Assembly: GCF_000337675.1 (NCBI RefSeq)
Contig: NZ_AOIB01000031.1
Span: forward strand, 271,097-308,278
Direction of reading: 5' to 3'
From: Natronococcus amylolyticus DSM 10524
GTDB lineage: Archaea > Halobacteriota > Halobacteria > Halobacteriales > Natrialbaceae
Length of the DNA stretch: 37,182 nt
This document shows positions 1 to 7,897 of the stretch, piece by piece; position 1 is the stretch's first letter; the number at the start of each line of letters is the position of its first letter. A model generated the notes under the pieces. That model was not told the origin of the DNA. It was given only the letters and a program-made list of their open reading frames with translations, and did no database searches. Made by a program: the position numbers and the translations under genes.

Positions 1-107
1 ATCAAACAAGTGAGCCGACCGCGCCGACCGACACAAAACAAGATACCTCGAAGCCCCACACGGGGTACGAGTACCGGCTTCGTGGCGGAGCCAGTGTCGT
101 CGGTCAC

Positions 108-198
108 AAAGCTTAGATTCCCAACCTTCAGGATTGACCTGCCCGGCCAACACCGGGTGGGAAGCCCACGACTAAAGTCGTGGGAGCACGTCACCCCC
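108..198 (+). mobile_element. Possible relic of an IS200/IS605-type (TnpB) right end
   Basis: The stretch ends in a perfect hairpin, cccacgac-taaa-gtcgtggg, at about 168-187, preceded by a second GC-rich repeat (cccggccaacaccggg). In haloarchaeal IS1341/IS200-type elements the tnpB 3' end and its guide-RNA scaffold typically close with such an agcccacgac...gtcgtggg hairpin, and the frame here reads GSPRLKSW, like the usual TnpB C-terminal GSPxLK. The upstream part of any tnpB would lie outside the window. Hairpin and reading are seen; assignment to this family is recalled knowledge, so confidence is moderate to low. Confidence 0.4.
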
Positions 199-233
199 CA
201 AAGATATACTACTCGTTCGCAACGTGTGACACT

Positions 234-635
234 ATGGTCAAATCGACGGTCCGGTTCCCCGAGGAGGTCCTCGAGATCGTCCAGCAGCACATCGACGAGG
301 GGGCGTTCGCGAACAAATCGGAGTTCCAGCGCTTCGCCGTGGAGTACCTGCTGACCCATCTCGAAGACGAGTACGACCCGCTCTTGGAGGAGTTCGACGA
401 GATCAGAGGGGAGGCGCTCGGTCCGACCGTCCCCGAGGCAACCGAGTACATCGACGAGGCCGATTCGTCGGACTTCCTGCGAACGGCGGGTCGCGTCCGA
501 CAGTGTGCGGTCCGGGGCGACCTCGAGACGGCACGGGAGTTGATCGATACGCGGTACCCGCCCTCGAGTCCGAAGGCGATGTTGCTGGACCTGATCGTCG
601 AGGGAGCGACGCCGAACCGGGTTCGCAGCGAGTGA
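234..635 (+). CDS. Ribbon-helix-helix DNA-binding protein
   Basis: 133 residues from the ATG at 234. An in-frame ATG at 180 would add 18 residues that overlap the upstream hairpin and look non-native, so 234 is preferred. The N-terminus (VKSTVRFPEEVLEIVQ) is the beta strand plus first helix of a ribbon-helix-helix fold; the second helix follows with the usual NKSEFQRFAVEYLL pattern. The acidic C-terminal part, about residues 50-133, has no motif I recognise and probably mediates oligomerisation or partner binding. There is no adjacent toxin-like gene on the same strand, so it is more likely a stand-alone regulator than an antitoxin. A TATA-like aagatatact lies about 30 bases upstream. Confidence 0.75.
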   Translation: MVKSTVRFPEEVLEIVQQHIDEGAFANKSEFQRFAVEYLLTHLEDEYDPLLEEFDEIRGEALGPTVPEATEYIDEADSSDFLRTAGRVRQCAVRGDLETARELIDTRYPPSSPKAMLLDLIVEGATPNRVRSE

Positions 636-946
636 GACGGGACGCGCCGTTGCAGTCGGTAGGAGTACCGTCGGCGGCGTCGATTCGACGAACTGCCCGG
701 GCGGTGAAGCCCGACACTGGGTCTAACTCGGTACAGTGTGTCGTCTCCTCGAGTCCAGTTCGATCGTTTCCCGGCATCGTTCTCGTCGCTCTCAGGTCCG
801 ACCGCTTCCGCGATACCGTTCTCGTTGTTCTGAACTCGTCCCCCTCCTCCGGAGCGTGTTGTCACGGACTCTGCTTCTGTTTCGGCCACTCTCGAGTAGT
901 GACATGCAATAGAAACGTTTTACTTGACAGGCGTTTCACACGTCGT
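636..946. other. Gene-free gap
   Basis: About 310 bases between the RHH gene and the ubiquitin-like gene. Open frames exist on both strands but are arginine/serine-rich and show no family motif. The last 35 bases (gaaacgttttacttgac and following) look like the promoter of the downstream gene. Confidence 0.4.
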
Positions 947-1198
947 ATGCCACAGTCCGTCATCGTCAACGGGGAAGAGATTCTGGTGGGGGAGAACACG
1001 ACGATCACGGTACTGCGGAAAGCGGCTGGGATCTCGGACGAAACGATCGCCTTCTACCAGACCGACAACGACGTCGTCCGCCTGCTCCAGGATGACGACG
1101 TCATCACCGAGCAGGTTCCCGAGGGCGCGACCATCGAGTTCCATCCGGGACAGATCGGCCTCAGATCCGAGGACCACTCGAACGATACTCGTCGCTGA
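947..1198 (+). CDS. Small ubiquitin-like (beta-grasp) protein, orphan
   Basis: 83 residues from the ATG at 947; longer in-frame starts cross the upstream gap and are not credible. The order VIVNGEE, TITVLRKAAG, TIAFYQTDND, LQDDDVITEQVPEGATIEFHPG fits a beta-grasp fold: beta hairpin, helix, then strands ending in a Gly-x-x-hydrophobic turn. The DDD-V-x-E-x-V-P-E-G-A-x-I-x-F-x-P part resembles the multiubiquitin/E2-associated ubiquitin-like domains of bacteria. There is no C-terminal Gly-Gly (it ends in a charged DTRR tail), so conjugation would need processing. No E1, E2 or JAB protease gene lies nearby. An alternative is a MoaD/ThiS-like orphan. The fold is inferred from pattern only. Confidence 0.6.
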   Translation: MPQSVIVNGEEILVGENTTITVLRKAAGISDETIAFYQTDNDVVRLLQDDDVITEQVPEGATIEFHPGQIGLRSEDHSNDTRR

Positions 1199-1504
1199 AC
1201 GCCCACGAGTCGGCGGCAGGGTCGGCGTCGAGGGGCTCCCGTGCTCGAGCGGCCAGTTCTCGCCGAATCCCGTGGTTCGACGCCGGTTCGAAAGGAGCGT
1301 GTTTCGAGGCCCACGGCGTGATCGACCCCCAGTGACGGGCTCGAGCGGGGGTCCGTGAACGGACCGTACAGCCGGAGACGCTCGAGAGCGAGCTGTCACC
1401 GAGATCCGTCACGATGGCTTTGACAGTCTAACGACAGTACGTATCGACGTCCCGTTCTCCGCTTTGGTGGGTAATCCACTACTCGCGGTTCGGACGAGAC
1501 TGAG
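1199..1504. other. Gap between convergent genes
   Basis: About 305 bases between the convergent ubiquitin-like and MFS genes. A minus-strand frame (1161-1412, 83 codons) has a fairly acidic middle part but overlaps the ubiquitin-like gene and starts with an arginine-rich segment, so I do not call it. No clear terminator hairpin was seen. Confidence 0.35.
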
Positions 1505-2719
1505 TCACCGACGAGCGGCGGACTCGGCGTATCGAGCGAAGAGGACGAAACCGAGGACCGCGGCGAGAAGCGCTGCGAGCAGACCAGCCGCCGCCGCCCA
1601 TCCGGCCGTATCCGCCGTGATTCCAACTACCGTTGTCCCCGCCGCACCGATCAGCAGGTACGTCGTTCGGAACAGTCCGAACCCGGTCCCGCGGTTCGTC
1701 TCGCTCAGTTCGTCGAGGATCCTGGACTGGACCACCGTCGTGGCACTCGTCGCCACTCCAGCGAGGACGACGGCCGGAGCCGCGACGGCCAGTGTCCCGC
1801 CGGTGGCGAGGGCGCCGTAGCCGAGCACACCAGCCGTCATCAGAATCCCGATCGTCGTGTCGCGGCCGATCCGATCGGACAGCCGTCCGCCAAGCGGTTG
1901 ACTGATCGCGGAGACCGCGAAGAACACGGCGAAAAGCAGGTTCGCGCGTCCGAGCGACAGCTCGAAGTGCTCGACGAGCAACACGGGGAGAAACGACATC
2001 GCCGCCAGGCCGACGAACTCGACGAGCGCCATCATGAACGTCGTGTTCCGGACGTGCGACCGCGCCAGTAGCTCGAGGAGCGTTTTCGAGGCGAACAGCT
2101 CACGGAGGGACGCGTCGGGGCGACTCGGCGCAGTCGAGGGTCGCCTCCAGAGGAAAGCTGCGGCGACGACGGAGAGGGAGGCCCCCAGCCCGAGCGCCGG
2201 TCGCCAGCCGTACCGGACGGCGACGGCTGCGGTGACGACGGGCGCGATCACGCCGGCGAGCTGTCCGCCGATTCGATGCGTCCCGATCACGCCCCCGATC
2301 CCGTCGAACTCCCGGGTCAACAGCGCCGTCGCCGGGTTGTAGTACGTCCCGGCACCGACACCAAGCGCAGCCGCCGCCACGCCGAAGAGGAGAACGCTCG
2401 GCGAAGCCGCCAGCCCGAGCGTCGCACCGACCGTGATCACCAGCGCAGCGAGGATCAGCCGCCGTTCGCCGAACCTGTCGGCGAGGACGCCACTCGGCAG
2501 CTGTGCGAGGGCGTACCCGACCCACATCCCGGTCAGCGCGAGGCCGATCGTCCCCCGAGAGACGGTAAACGACTCGAGCAGAAGCGGAACGACGGGGCTG
2601 ATACTGACCTGTGCGAATCGAACCGCAAAGTAGGACCCAATACACATCGACAGCAGGGTGTACTGCTCGCTCCAGCACTCGGCGAACCGCGTTTTGGGAC
2701 GGATCCCGGAGGCGTCCAT
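1505..2719 (-). CDS. Major facilitator superfamily transporter
   Basis: 404 residues from the ATG at 2719; an upstream in-frame ATG at 2794 would add 25 polar residues. About twelve hydrophobic segments fill the protein, in two six-helix halves split by a charged loop near residue 195 (RRPSTAPSRPDASLRELF). The loop after helix 2 carries the MFS signature G-V-L-A-D-R-F-G-E-R-R, repeated in the second half as G-G-R-L-S-D-R-I-G-R-D. This is a plasma-membrane secondary transporter. The substrate cannot be told from sequence; drug efflux and organic-acid carriers share this architecture. A small membrane-protein gene lies upstream on the same strand, about 110 bases away, and could be co-transcribed. 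Confidence 0.88.
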   Translation of the reverse strand: MDASGIRPKTRFAECWSEQYTLLSMCIGSYFAVRFAQVSISPVVPLLLESFTVSRGTIGLALTGMWVGYALAQLPSGVLADRFGERRLILAALVITVGATLGLAASPSVLLFGVAAAALGVGAGTYYNPATALLTREFDGIGGVIGTHRIGGQLAGVIAPVVTAAVAVRYGWRPALGLGASLSVVAAAFLWRRPSTAPSRPDASLRELFASKTLLELLARSHVRNTTFMMALVEFVGLAAMSFLPVLLVEHFELSLGRANLLFAVFFAVSAISQPLGGRLSDRIGRDTTIGILMTAGVLGYGALATGGTLAVAAPAVVLAGVATSATTVVQSRILDELSETNRGTGFGLFRTTYLLIGAAGTTVVGITADTAGWAAAAGLLAALLAAVLGFVLFARYAESAARR

Positions 2720-2830
2720 CGGATCTACTCCGACCAGCTTGGGGCTGGCACTTGTACTATCCGTTTTGCCGACTCGGCGCTCACCGCTCGACAACAGTAT
2801 CGGACGCCGAACCGGTGCCGCGGAGCCGCC

Positions 2831-3091
2831 TCAGGCGAACGTGAGACCGTTCTCGAGTGTCGCGTACAGTCCCTTCTGCTGGAAGTACGCCACGGCACCG
2901 AGCAGCGTCGGCGCCCACAGGCCGACGAACGGGCCCGCCCGCCTGTCCTCTTTCAGGTAGAACAGGTACCACGAGTACATGACCGACAGCGCGGCCGCGA
3001 CCGTCACCGGATCTCCGGACGACGGCGGCGTTTTCTCGAGCGTTTCTGCGACATCGTCGTCGGCGTCGGCCGTTTCGCTTCGAAGGGTCAT
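2831..3091 (-). CDS. Small membrane protein with two transmembrane segments
   Basis: 86 residues from the ATG at 3091. The frame stays open to 3277 but that extension is cysteine/proline-rich and unlike the rest, so the internal start is preferred. An acidic N-terminus (about residues 1-25) is followed by two hydrophobic helices (VTVAAALSVMYSWYLFYL and VGLWAPTLLGAVAYFQQKG) joined by a short KEDRRAG loop, a hairpin topology. I do not recognise a named family. It lies upstream of the MFS gene on the same strand and diverges from the M14-like gene. Confidence 0.55.
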   Translation of the reverse strand: MTLRSETADADDDVAETLEKTPPSSGDPVTVAAALSVMYSWYLFYLKEDRRAGPFVGLWAPTLLGAVAYFQQKGLYATLENGLTFA

Positions 3092-3289
3092 CCGACCGAA
3101 ACGAGCAGCCGAGGGCGGTTGAGGGCACAGCCAGTACAGTGAGAGGTCGATGCCCGCCCTTTCGGCACCGATGCGGTCGCTTCGAGTCCCGTTCGTTCCC
3201 GGCGAGATGCAGTTGGCCGAGTTCGAGGTGTGTACGGTCGTCCCCTCCCCGACCGGTGTGGCTTTCGTGTCAGACATCGAGTTTCTCCC

Positions 3290-4354
3290 ATGGCAGACTC
3301 AAACGGTGTCCCGTTCGACTACGGCGACGGCTGTGTCGAGCCCGGCGAGAAAGCCCACTTCCGATACGAGGTCGGCGAAACGTACCTCGGCGATTCGGTC
3401 GCCGTCCCGGTCACGGTTATCAACGGCGAACAGAAGGGGCCGCGGCTCTTCCTCACGGCGGCGGTCCACGGCGACGAACTCAACGGGGTGAAGGTGATTC
3501 AGAAGGTCGCCACGCAGTACGACCCGGCCGAGCTCCGCGGGACGCTCGTGTGCGTACACGTCGTGAACGTTCCGGGATACAAGGCACAAACGCGGTACGT
3601 CCCGATCTACGATCTCGACCTCAACCGCTCGTTTCCCGGTCTCGCGAACGGAAACACGGCCAGCCGGATGGCCAAGCAGATCTACGATCGGTTCATCGAA
3701 CCCTGCGATCTCGGTATCGACTTCCACACCTCCACGCGAAACCGAACGACGATGTACCACGTCCGCGCCGATCTGAAGGATCCGACAGTCGACCGCCTCG
3801 CGGAAGCGTTCGGTGCGAACGTGGTGCTGTACGGCGAGGGCGCGACGGGGTCGATCCGGACAACGGCGACGAACGACGGCGTCCCGACGATCACGGTCGA
3901 GATGGGCCGCGCCCAGCAGTTCCAACCCCACCTCATCGAGCGCGCCGTTCGGGGCGTCGCGAACGTGCTCTCCGAGTTTGACCTCCTCCCGGAACGGGAG
4001 CCCACCCACCCGAGCTGGTACGTTACCGGGGACTCGGAGACTGCAAAGCGGTGGTTGCGCGCCGACGTGGGCGGACTCGTCGAGATGCAGTGGGGGCCGT
4101 ACCCGCTCGTCCATGAGGGGGACCCGATCTGTACGATCACCGACCACTTCGAACTCGAGCAGCGAACCGTTCCGGCACCCTTCACGGGACTGCTCGTCGG
4201 CTTCAGGGAGAACCCGGTCGCGCTTCCGGGACACCCGCTCTGTCACATCGTCGAGATCGACCGCGAGACCCACGACGTGATCACGCGGGAGATCGAATCG
4301 GGGGAGTTCGACGGCTACCGCGTTCACGATCAGGACTTTCGCCGGGACACGTAG
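3290..4354 (+). CDS. Succinylglutamate desuccinylase/aspartoacylase-family (M14-like) zinc enzyme
   Basis: 354 residues from the ATG at 3290, which begins MADSNG just after the upstream gap; the frame is open to 3230 without a better start. Zinc ligands of the AstE/AspA family are visible: H60 and E63 in AVHGDELNG, the DLDLNRSFPG segment at about 108-117, and H146 in GIDFHTST. The general-base glutamate is probably E204 in TITVEMG. The C-terminal part (about 270-345) looks like the beta-barrel domain of the family (PAPFTGLLVGF, ALPGHPLCHI). Such proteins hydrolyse N-acyl amino acids or related amides in the cytoplasm; the real substrate is unknown. No operon partner is evident. Confidence 0.88.
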   Translation: MADSNGVPFDYGDGCVEPGEKAHFRYEVGETYLGDSVAVPVTVINGEQKGPRLFLTAAVHGDELNGVKVIQKVATQYDPAELRGTLVCVHVVNVPGYKAQTRYVPIYDLDLNRSFPGLANGNTASRMAKQIYDRFIEPCDLGIDFHTSTRNRTTMYHVRADLKDPTVDRLAEAFGANVVLYGEGATGSIRTTATNDGVPTITVEMGRAQQFQPHLIERAVRGVANVLSEFDLLPEREPTHPSWYVTGDSETAKRWLRADVGGLVEMQWGPYPLVHEGDPICTITDHFELEQRTVPAPFTGLLVGFRENPVALPGHPLCHIVEIDRETHDVITREIESGEFDGYRVHDQDFRRDT

Positions 4355-4918
4355 TACCGAGGACGGCCGCGCGGATCTCGAGTCGCTCCGGCCTCGAGGA
4401 CCGCGATTCGACGTCCACATCGCGGACGGCTTCCACCCCACAGCTTCGTCGCTGCTCCCCATCCGTAGCCGACTCCGTCGATTCTGCCGTCCGGCCCGTC
4501 TACGTGGCTCCGCAAGCGCGGTGTCCGGGCCCGCCCCCTGCGGCGGGAGGAGCGGGACCGGCGACCATCTCGAGTGTCAGACATCGTAAATAGTAGGTTA
4601 TATTGAGATATATCTTATCCAGTTATTTTTGTAGTGTACCAACAAAACGATGGTAGAAATACAACTATGATGCAGCACTGATCAATTAAAGCAGTAATTA
4701 TTTACCGGTTGTGCAGAAAATGGGCTCCGAGAGAAAGTGTACAGCGGCATACAAAATCGACCCGCACGCATCCGGCTCGCGTTCCGATCGGGTCTCGGGG
4801 TCGAGAGCCGCTTTACCGCCGTCGAAAGTCTCACGAAACCGCGGTACGGCCAGCCGACTGTCTCGGAGCGATCGTTCCGACACCCGGCAGCCGACGCAGA
4901 GCACATCTCGTTCACCCA
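4355..4918. other. Intergenic region with an AT-rich core
   Basis: No supportable gene. Positions 4586-4705 are strikingly AT-rich for this genome (for example tatattgagatatatctta). This is typical of haloarchaeal promoter regions and of old insertion boundaries. It precedes the glycosyltransferase by about 220 bases. Plus-strand frames starting near 4709 read into the glycosyltransferase but are arginine-rich before the ATG at 4919. Confidence 0.45.
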
Positions 4919-6067
4919 ATGATCACCCCACAACAGCACTCACCGATAGCGTCCACAGAAGCACAGCTCGGTCTCGGACTGATTCCCGACGACGGTCGGT
5001 TCTCGCTCGGGACCGTCTCCCGAGCACGCGCCAGCAACTACGCCGTCTTCGTTCTCGACACGGGCCTTGAGGCCGACCTCGTTTCCTCCCTCGAGGAGCT
5101 GGGAGCCACCGTGCTCGAGTCCCCCGACGACGGCGAGAGTCGGCAATCGAAGCTGGCTTCGGCCGCCGAGACCGACGGCTGTGACGGACTCGTCGTCACG
5201 GGAAGCGGCGACCGGGTCGATCTCGACGCGAGCCGCCGTCGGAGCATCGCGTCGTCGTCGTTCAGCACCGAGGCCGTCACCACGGCGTCATCGGCCGACT
5301 CCGACCGTCTGATTGGAATTCCGGCGTACAACGAAGGGGCCAGTGTCGAGGCTATCGTCGAGCAGGCGGCCGAGTTCGCCGCCGAGGTCGTCGTCGTCGA
5401 CGACGGGAGCAGCGACGACACCGTCGAGGTCGTCGCCGAAACCGACGCGACGCTGCTCGAGCACGAGCACAACCAGGGGAAGGGGACGGCGTTGCGGACG
5501 CTGTTCGAGTACGTCCGAACGACCGACTGCGACTCGCTCGTGATCCTCGACGGCGACGGCCAACACCTCCCGGAGGAGATCCCGACGGTCGTCGAACCCG
5601 TCGAGGCGGCCGGCGCCGACATGGTCATCGGCAGCCGATACCTCGAGGCCGACGAGGACGAGACGCCGGGGTACCGACGCGTCGGCCAGCAGGTGCTCGA
5701 CTACCTCACGTTCGGCTCGAGCGGAACGAAGCTCTCGGACACCCAGAGCGGCTTTCGCGCGTTCTCGCGGGACGCCGTCGAGACGCTCTCGATCGAGACG
5801 ACCGGGATGGGCGTCGAGAGCGAGCTCATCATGGACGCCCAGGACGCCGAACTCGAGATCACCGAGCGTCCGATCGACGTCCGGTACGAGGACGTCGACG
5901 GCCAGACGCTGAACCCGGTCCACCACGGCCTCAGCGTCGCGCTGTTTCTGGCCAGATCAATGCCCGAGCGCCGACCGGCGCTGTTCTACGGAACGCTCGG
6001 CGCGGCGCTGCTAAGTGTCGTAGCGATCGTCGGCTGGCTCACTCGGTTGGCGTCCTCGAGCGAGTAG
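4919..6067 (+). CDS. Family 2 glycosyltransferase with extra N-terminal domain and C-terminal membrane anchor
   Basis: 382 residues from the ATG at 4919. The first 125 or so residues form a separate domain (YAVFVLDTG, LGATVLESPD, GCDGLVVTGSGDRVD) with alternating strand/helix character, followed by a serine-rich linker. The GT-A domain starts at about 131 (LIGIPAYNEG), with the VVDDGSSDDT nucleotide-sugar motif at 159-168, a DGDGQ metal-binding DxD-type motif at 211-215 and DTQSGFRAF at 274-282. One hydrophobic helix near the C-terminus (ALFYGTLGAALLSVVAIVGWL) anchors it. This layout matches dolichol-phosphate-sugar synthase-like enzymes of haloarchaeal surface glycosylation. The donor and acceptor cannot be read. 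It is convergent with the FKBP gene. Confidence 0.88.
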   Translation: MITPQQHSPIASTEAQLGLGLIPDDGRFSLGTVSRARASNYAVFVLDTGLEADLVSSLEELGATVLESPDDGESRQSKLASAAETDGCDGLVVTGSGDRVDLDASRRRSIASSSFSTEAVTTASSADSDRLIGIPAYNEGASVEAIVEQAAEFAAEVVVVDDGSSDDTVEVVAETDATLLEHEHNQGKGTALRTLFEYVRTTDCDSLVILDGDGQHLPEEIPTVVEPVEAAGADMVIGSRYLEADEDETPGYRRVGQQVLDYLTFGSSGTKLSDTQSGFRAFSRDAVETLSIETTGMGVESELIMDAQDAELEITERPIDVRYEDVDGQTLNPVHHGLSVALFLARSMPERRPALFYGTLGAALLSVVAIVGWLTRLASSSE

Positions 6068-6145
6068 CGCGTCCGTTTCTCGGTTCGGTCGGGCTCGTCG
6101 AGCTCTCGGATTCGTCGTTTTGCTCCGGATGTGCCCTCGAGGGAC

Positions 6146-6622
6146 TCAGTGGATCTTGAGGACTTCGAGGTCGAACTCGAGGGTCTCGCCCGCCAGTTCG
6201 TGGTTGAAATCGATGCGGACGATCTCCGGATCGATATGTGTGACCTCGCCGACGCTGCCGTCTTTGGTCTCGATCCGGGTCCCCATCTCGAGGGAGCGCC
6301 CCTCCGACTCGAGCATCTGGTCGAACTCGACGGTGTTGTGTTCGATAACCCGGTCGTCGCGTCGCTCGCCGTAGGCCTTCTCCGGCGGGATCGTGACCGT
6401 CTGCTGTTCGCCCTCGTCCATTCCGACGAGCGCGTCGGTGACCCCCTCGATGAGCTCGCTATCGCCGACCTCGAAGGTCAGCGGCTCGAACTCGCGGTCG
6501 GGGAGGTGCTCGACCAGCCCCGTCTCCTCGGCGACCTGTTCGTCCGTCGTATCGAACACGGGGCCGTCGGCGAACCGGGCCGTGTACTCGATGGTGACCG
6601 AGTCGCCGGTTTCGATCGACAT
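6146..6622 (-). CDS. FKBP-type peptidyl-prolyl isomerase, SlyD-like
   Basis: 158 residues from the ATG at 6622; the open frame continues upstream to 7018 but those residues are arginine/serine-rich read-through. The FKBP domain has GDSVTIEYTARFADGPVFDTT at its start and the conserved ELIEGVTDALVGMDEGEQQTVTIPPEKAYG segment. The insert-in-flap region follows (YGERRDDRVIEHNTVEFDQ, then a beta-rich part ending DPEIVRIDFNHELAGETLEFDLEV), as in archaeal and SlyD-type FKBPs. It catalyses cis-trans proline isomerisation and acts as a folding helper in the cytoplasm. It lacks the histidine-rich metal tail of E. coli SlyD. It is transcribed alone. Confidence 0.92.
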   Translation of the reverse strand: MSIETGDSVTIEYTARFADGPVFDTTDEQVAEETGLVEHLPDREFEPLTFEVGDSELIEGVTDALVGMDEGEQQTVTIPPEKAYGERRDDRVIEHNTVEFDQMLESEGRSLEMGTRIETKDGSVGEVTHIDPEIVRIDFNHELAGETLEFDLEVLKIH

Positions 6623-6848
6623 GGGTAGTCGTCGGTGCTGGAGCGGATAAAGGACTCGACGCCGAGTCGATCGCGGTCGACGAGTACGGGTGACGGGCTC
6701 GAGAGAGTGGTGGCTCGAGGTGGATGGAGAGGGCTCGAGGTAGAGTCGACACCCCGAACGCCCCGCCCGCGGTGGTCGGATCGTCGTCGCGATGTCGCCG
6801 GGTCGACTCTCGAGGCCGGCTGTCGGCCTCGAGGGGCGTCTCGAGACA

Positions 6849-7331
6849 CTACGAGGACGAGAACGGATCCGATCGTCTCGTTCCGACTCGTCGGCTACCG
6901 CTTCCAGAAGGCCCGCTGTCGATCTTCGATCTCCTCGAGAGGACGTCTCGCCAGTCTGCTGGGTGAGACGCGTCATCACCGGGCGTCGGTGCGTTCGGTC
7001 CGGGGCGGACGTGGTCACGGGCGTTGTGATCGGACGGATGGCGATCCCACCGATGATCGAACGTCCCGTTGGTATGGTCTTCGTGGTAGTGAAGCGAAAA
7101 ATCCCCGTTTTCGAACCAGACGATCTCCAGACGAGCCGCTCGAACGCTATTCGGATAGAACCGCTGCTCGTAGCGACAGACGAGCCGATCGGGCGCGAAA
7201 TCGGGTCGTTTGTCTATCCGTGCGAACCGTTCGTCGGTCGAAAGCCGCTTCTCGATGAGCTCGAGTCGGTCGAAATCGATCGGCGCGCCAGCGACGGAGT
7301 CGGGCGCGATCGCTTCGTCCTCGTCGGTCAT
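6849..7331 (-). CDS. TumE-like putative toxin with a C-terminal frameshift
   Basis: 160 residues as read from the ATG at 7331, which overlaps the stop of the upstream regulator by ATGA, so the two are translationally coupled. The core (RYEQRFYPNSVRAARLEIVWFENGDF, then SLHYHED, FDHRWDRHP, HVRPGPNA) resembles the TumE/DUF6516 family of small toxins, which carry a Tyr-His-Tyr/His region and an R-W-D-x-x-P-H-type motif. After PADWRDVL near 6940 the frame changes. One frame over, the same DNA reads LEEIEDRQRAFWKR and stops at 6895, which looks like the natural end, whereas the read frame gives a serine/arginine tail of about 30 residues. A one-base deletion is the simplest explanation. The family call is from pattern only. 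Confidence 0.6.
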   Translation of the reverse strand: MTDEDEAIAPDSVAGAPIDFDRLELIEKRLSTDERFARIDKRPDFAPDRLVCRYEQRFYPNSVRAARLEIVWFENGDFSLHYHEDHTNGTFDHRWDRHPSDHNARDHVRPGPNAPTPGDDASHPADWRDVLSRRSKIDSGPSGSGSRRVGTRRSDPFSSS

Positions 7332-7897
7332 ACCGCGGGCTGCTGATCGGCAGCGTCGCCGGATTCGTTCGTTAGTGCTCGCTCGAGAAGCGCGATCCGG
7401 CGACGAGCCGTCTTCCAGTCGGTAATCTGCTCCCAGACGTCCTCGACCGACTGTCCCGTTTCGGACGCGTGGTCCGCGATCGAGATTTCGTCGGGCGACG
7501 CTCCGTCGAACGCCTCGGCGATCCCTTCGGCACGCTCCGTTTCCGCCCGCAGAAACTCGAGGAGTTCTTCGCTCGAGTACTCGTCCCGAAGGTGCTGTAC
7601 GCGTCGCCAGTTCAGGTACGCCCGGTTGCGTTCGTACGTCGCGGGCGACTCGGTAACACGCGTGACTATTCCCATTCGGTCGAACCACTCGAGATACTCC
7701 CTGGCTGCATCCACGCCGTGACCAGCCCGCTCCGCCACCTCTCCGACCGTGGCCGGGGTCTCGAGTCCGAGCACCGCGTCGAAGAAGTCGTCCCGCGTTC
7801 GCTCCCCGCGGACGAGTTCGTCGAGGGGGACCAGAGCGTCGAACTCCGGTGGCTCGGCATCCGTTCGCCGTTCGGAACGCGGTTCCTTCATGCTCAT
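7328..7897 (-). CDS. Winged-helix regulator (DUF7342-like), probable antitoxin of the TumE-like pair
   Basis: 189 residues from 7897; a second ATG two codons on (7891) is equally possible. The N-terminal half (VRGERTRDDFFDAVLGLETPATVGEVAERAGHG, then VDAAREYLEWFDRMGIVTRV) is a winged helix-turn-helix. The rest is helical and acidic, with EYSSEELLEFLRAETERAE and a predicted coiled part. I recognise it as the haloarchaeal regulator type named DUF7342. It overlaps the downstream TumE-like gene by four bases, giving a regulator-then-effector order typical of toxin-antitoxin operons. Upstream, gttattcc about 30 bases before the start is a TATA candidate, implying a very short leader. Confidence 0.65.
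   Translation of the reverse strand: MSMKEPRSERRTDAEPPEFDALVPLDELVRGERTRDDFFDAVLGLETPATVGEVAERAGHGVDAAREYLEWFDRMGIVTRVTESPATYERNRAYLNWRRVQHLRDEYSSEELLEFLRAETERAEGIAEAFDGASPDEISIADHASETGQSVEDVWEQITDWKTARRRIALLERALTNESGDAADQQPAV

Noticed and set aside
209-889. Minus-strand frame opposite the RHH gene
   Set aside because: Antisense shadow: arginine/serine-rich and without motif where it overlaps the clear RHH coding frame.
503-946. Long upstream extension of the ubiquitin-like frame
   Set aside because: The extension crosses the RHH gene and is arginine/serine-rich; the promoter-like sequence and native composition begin at the ATG at 947.
3299-4462. 387-codon minus-strand frame opposite the M14-like gene
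   Set aside because: Shadow frame of a strong coding gene; the plus strand has zinc-ligand motifs, the minus strand none.
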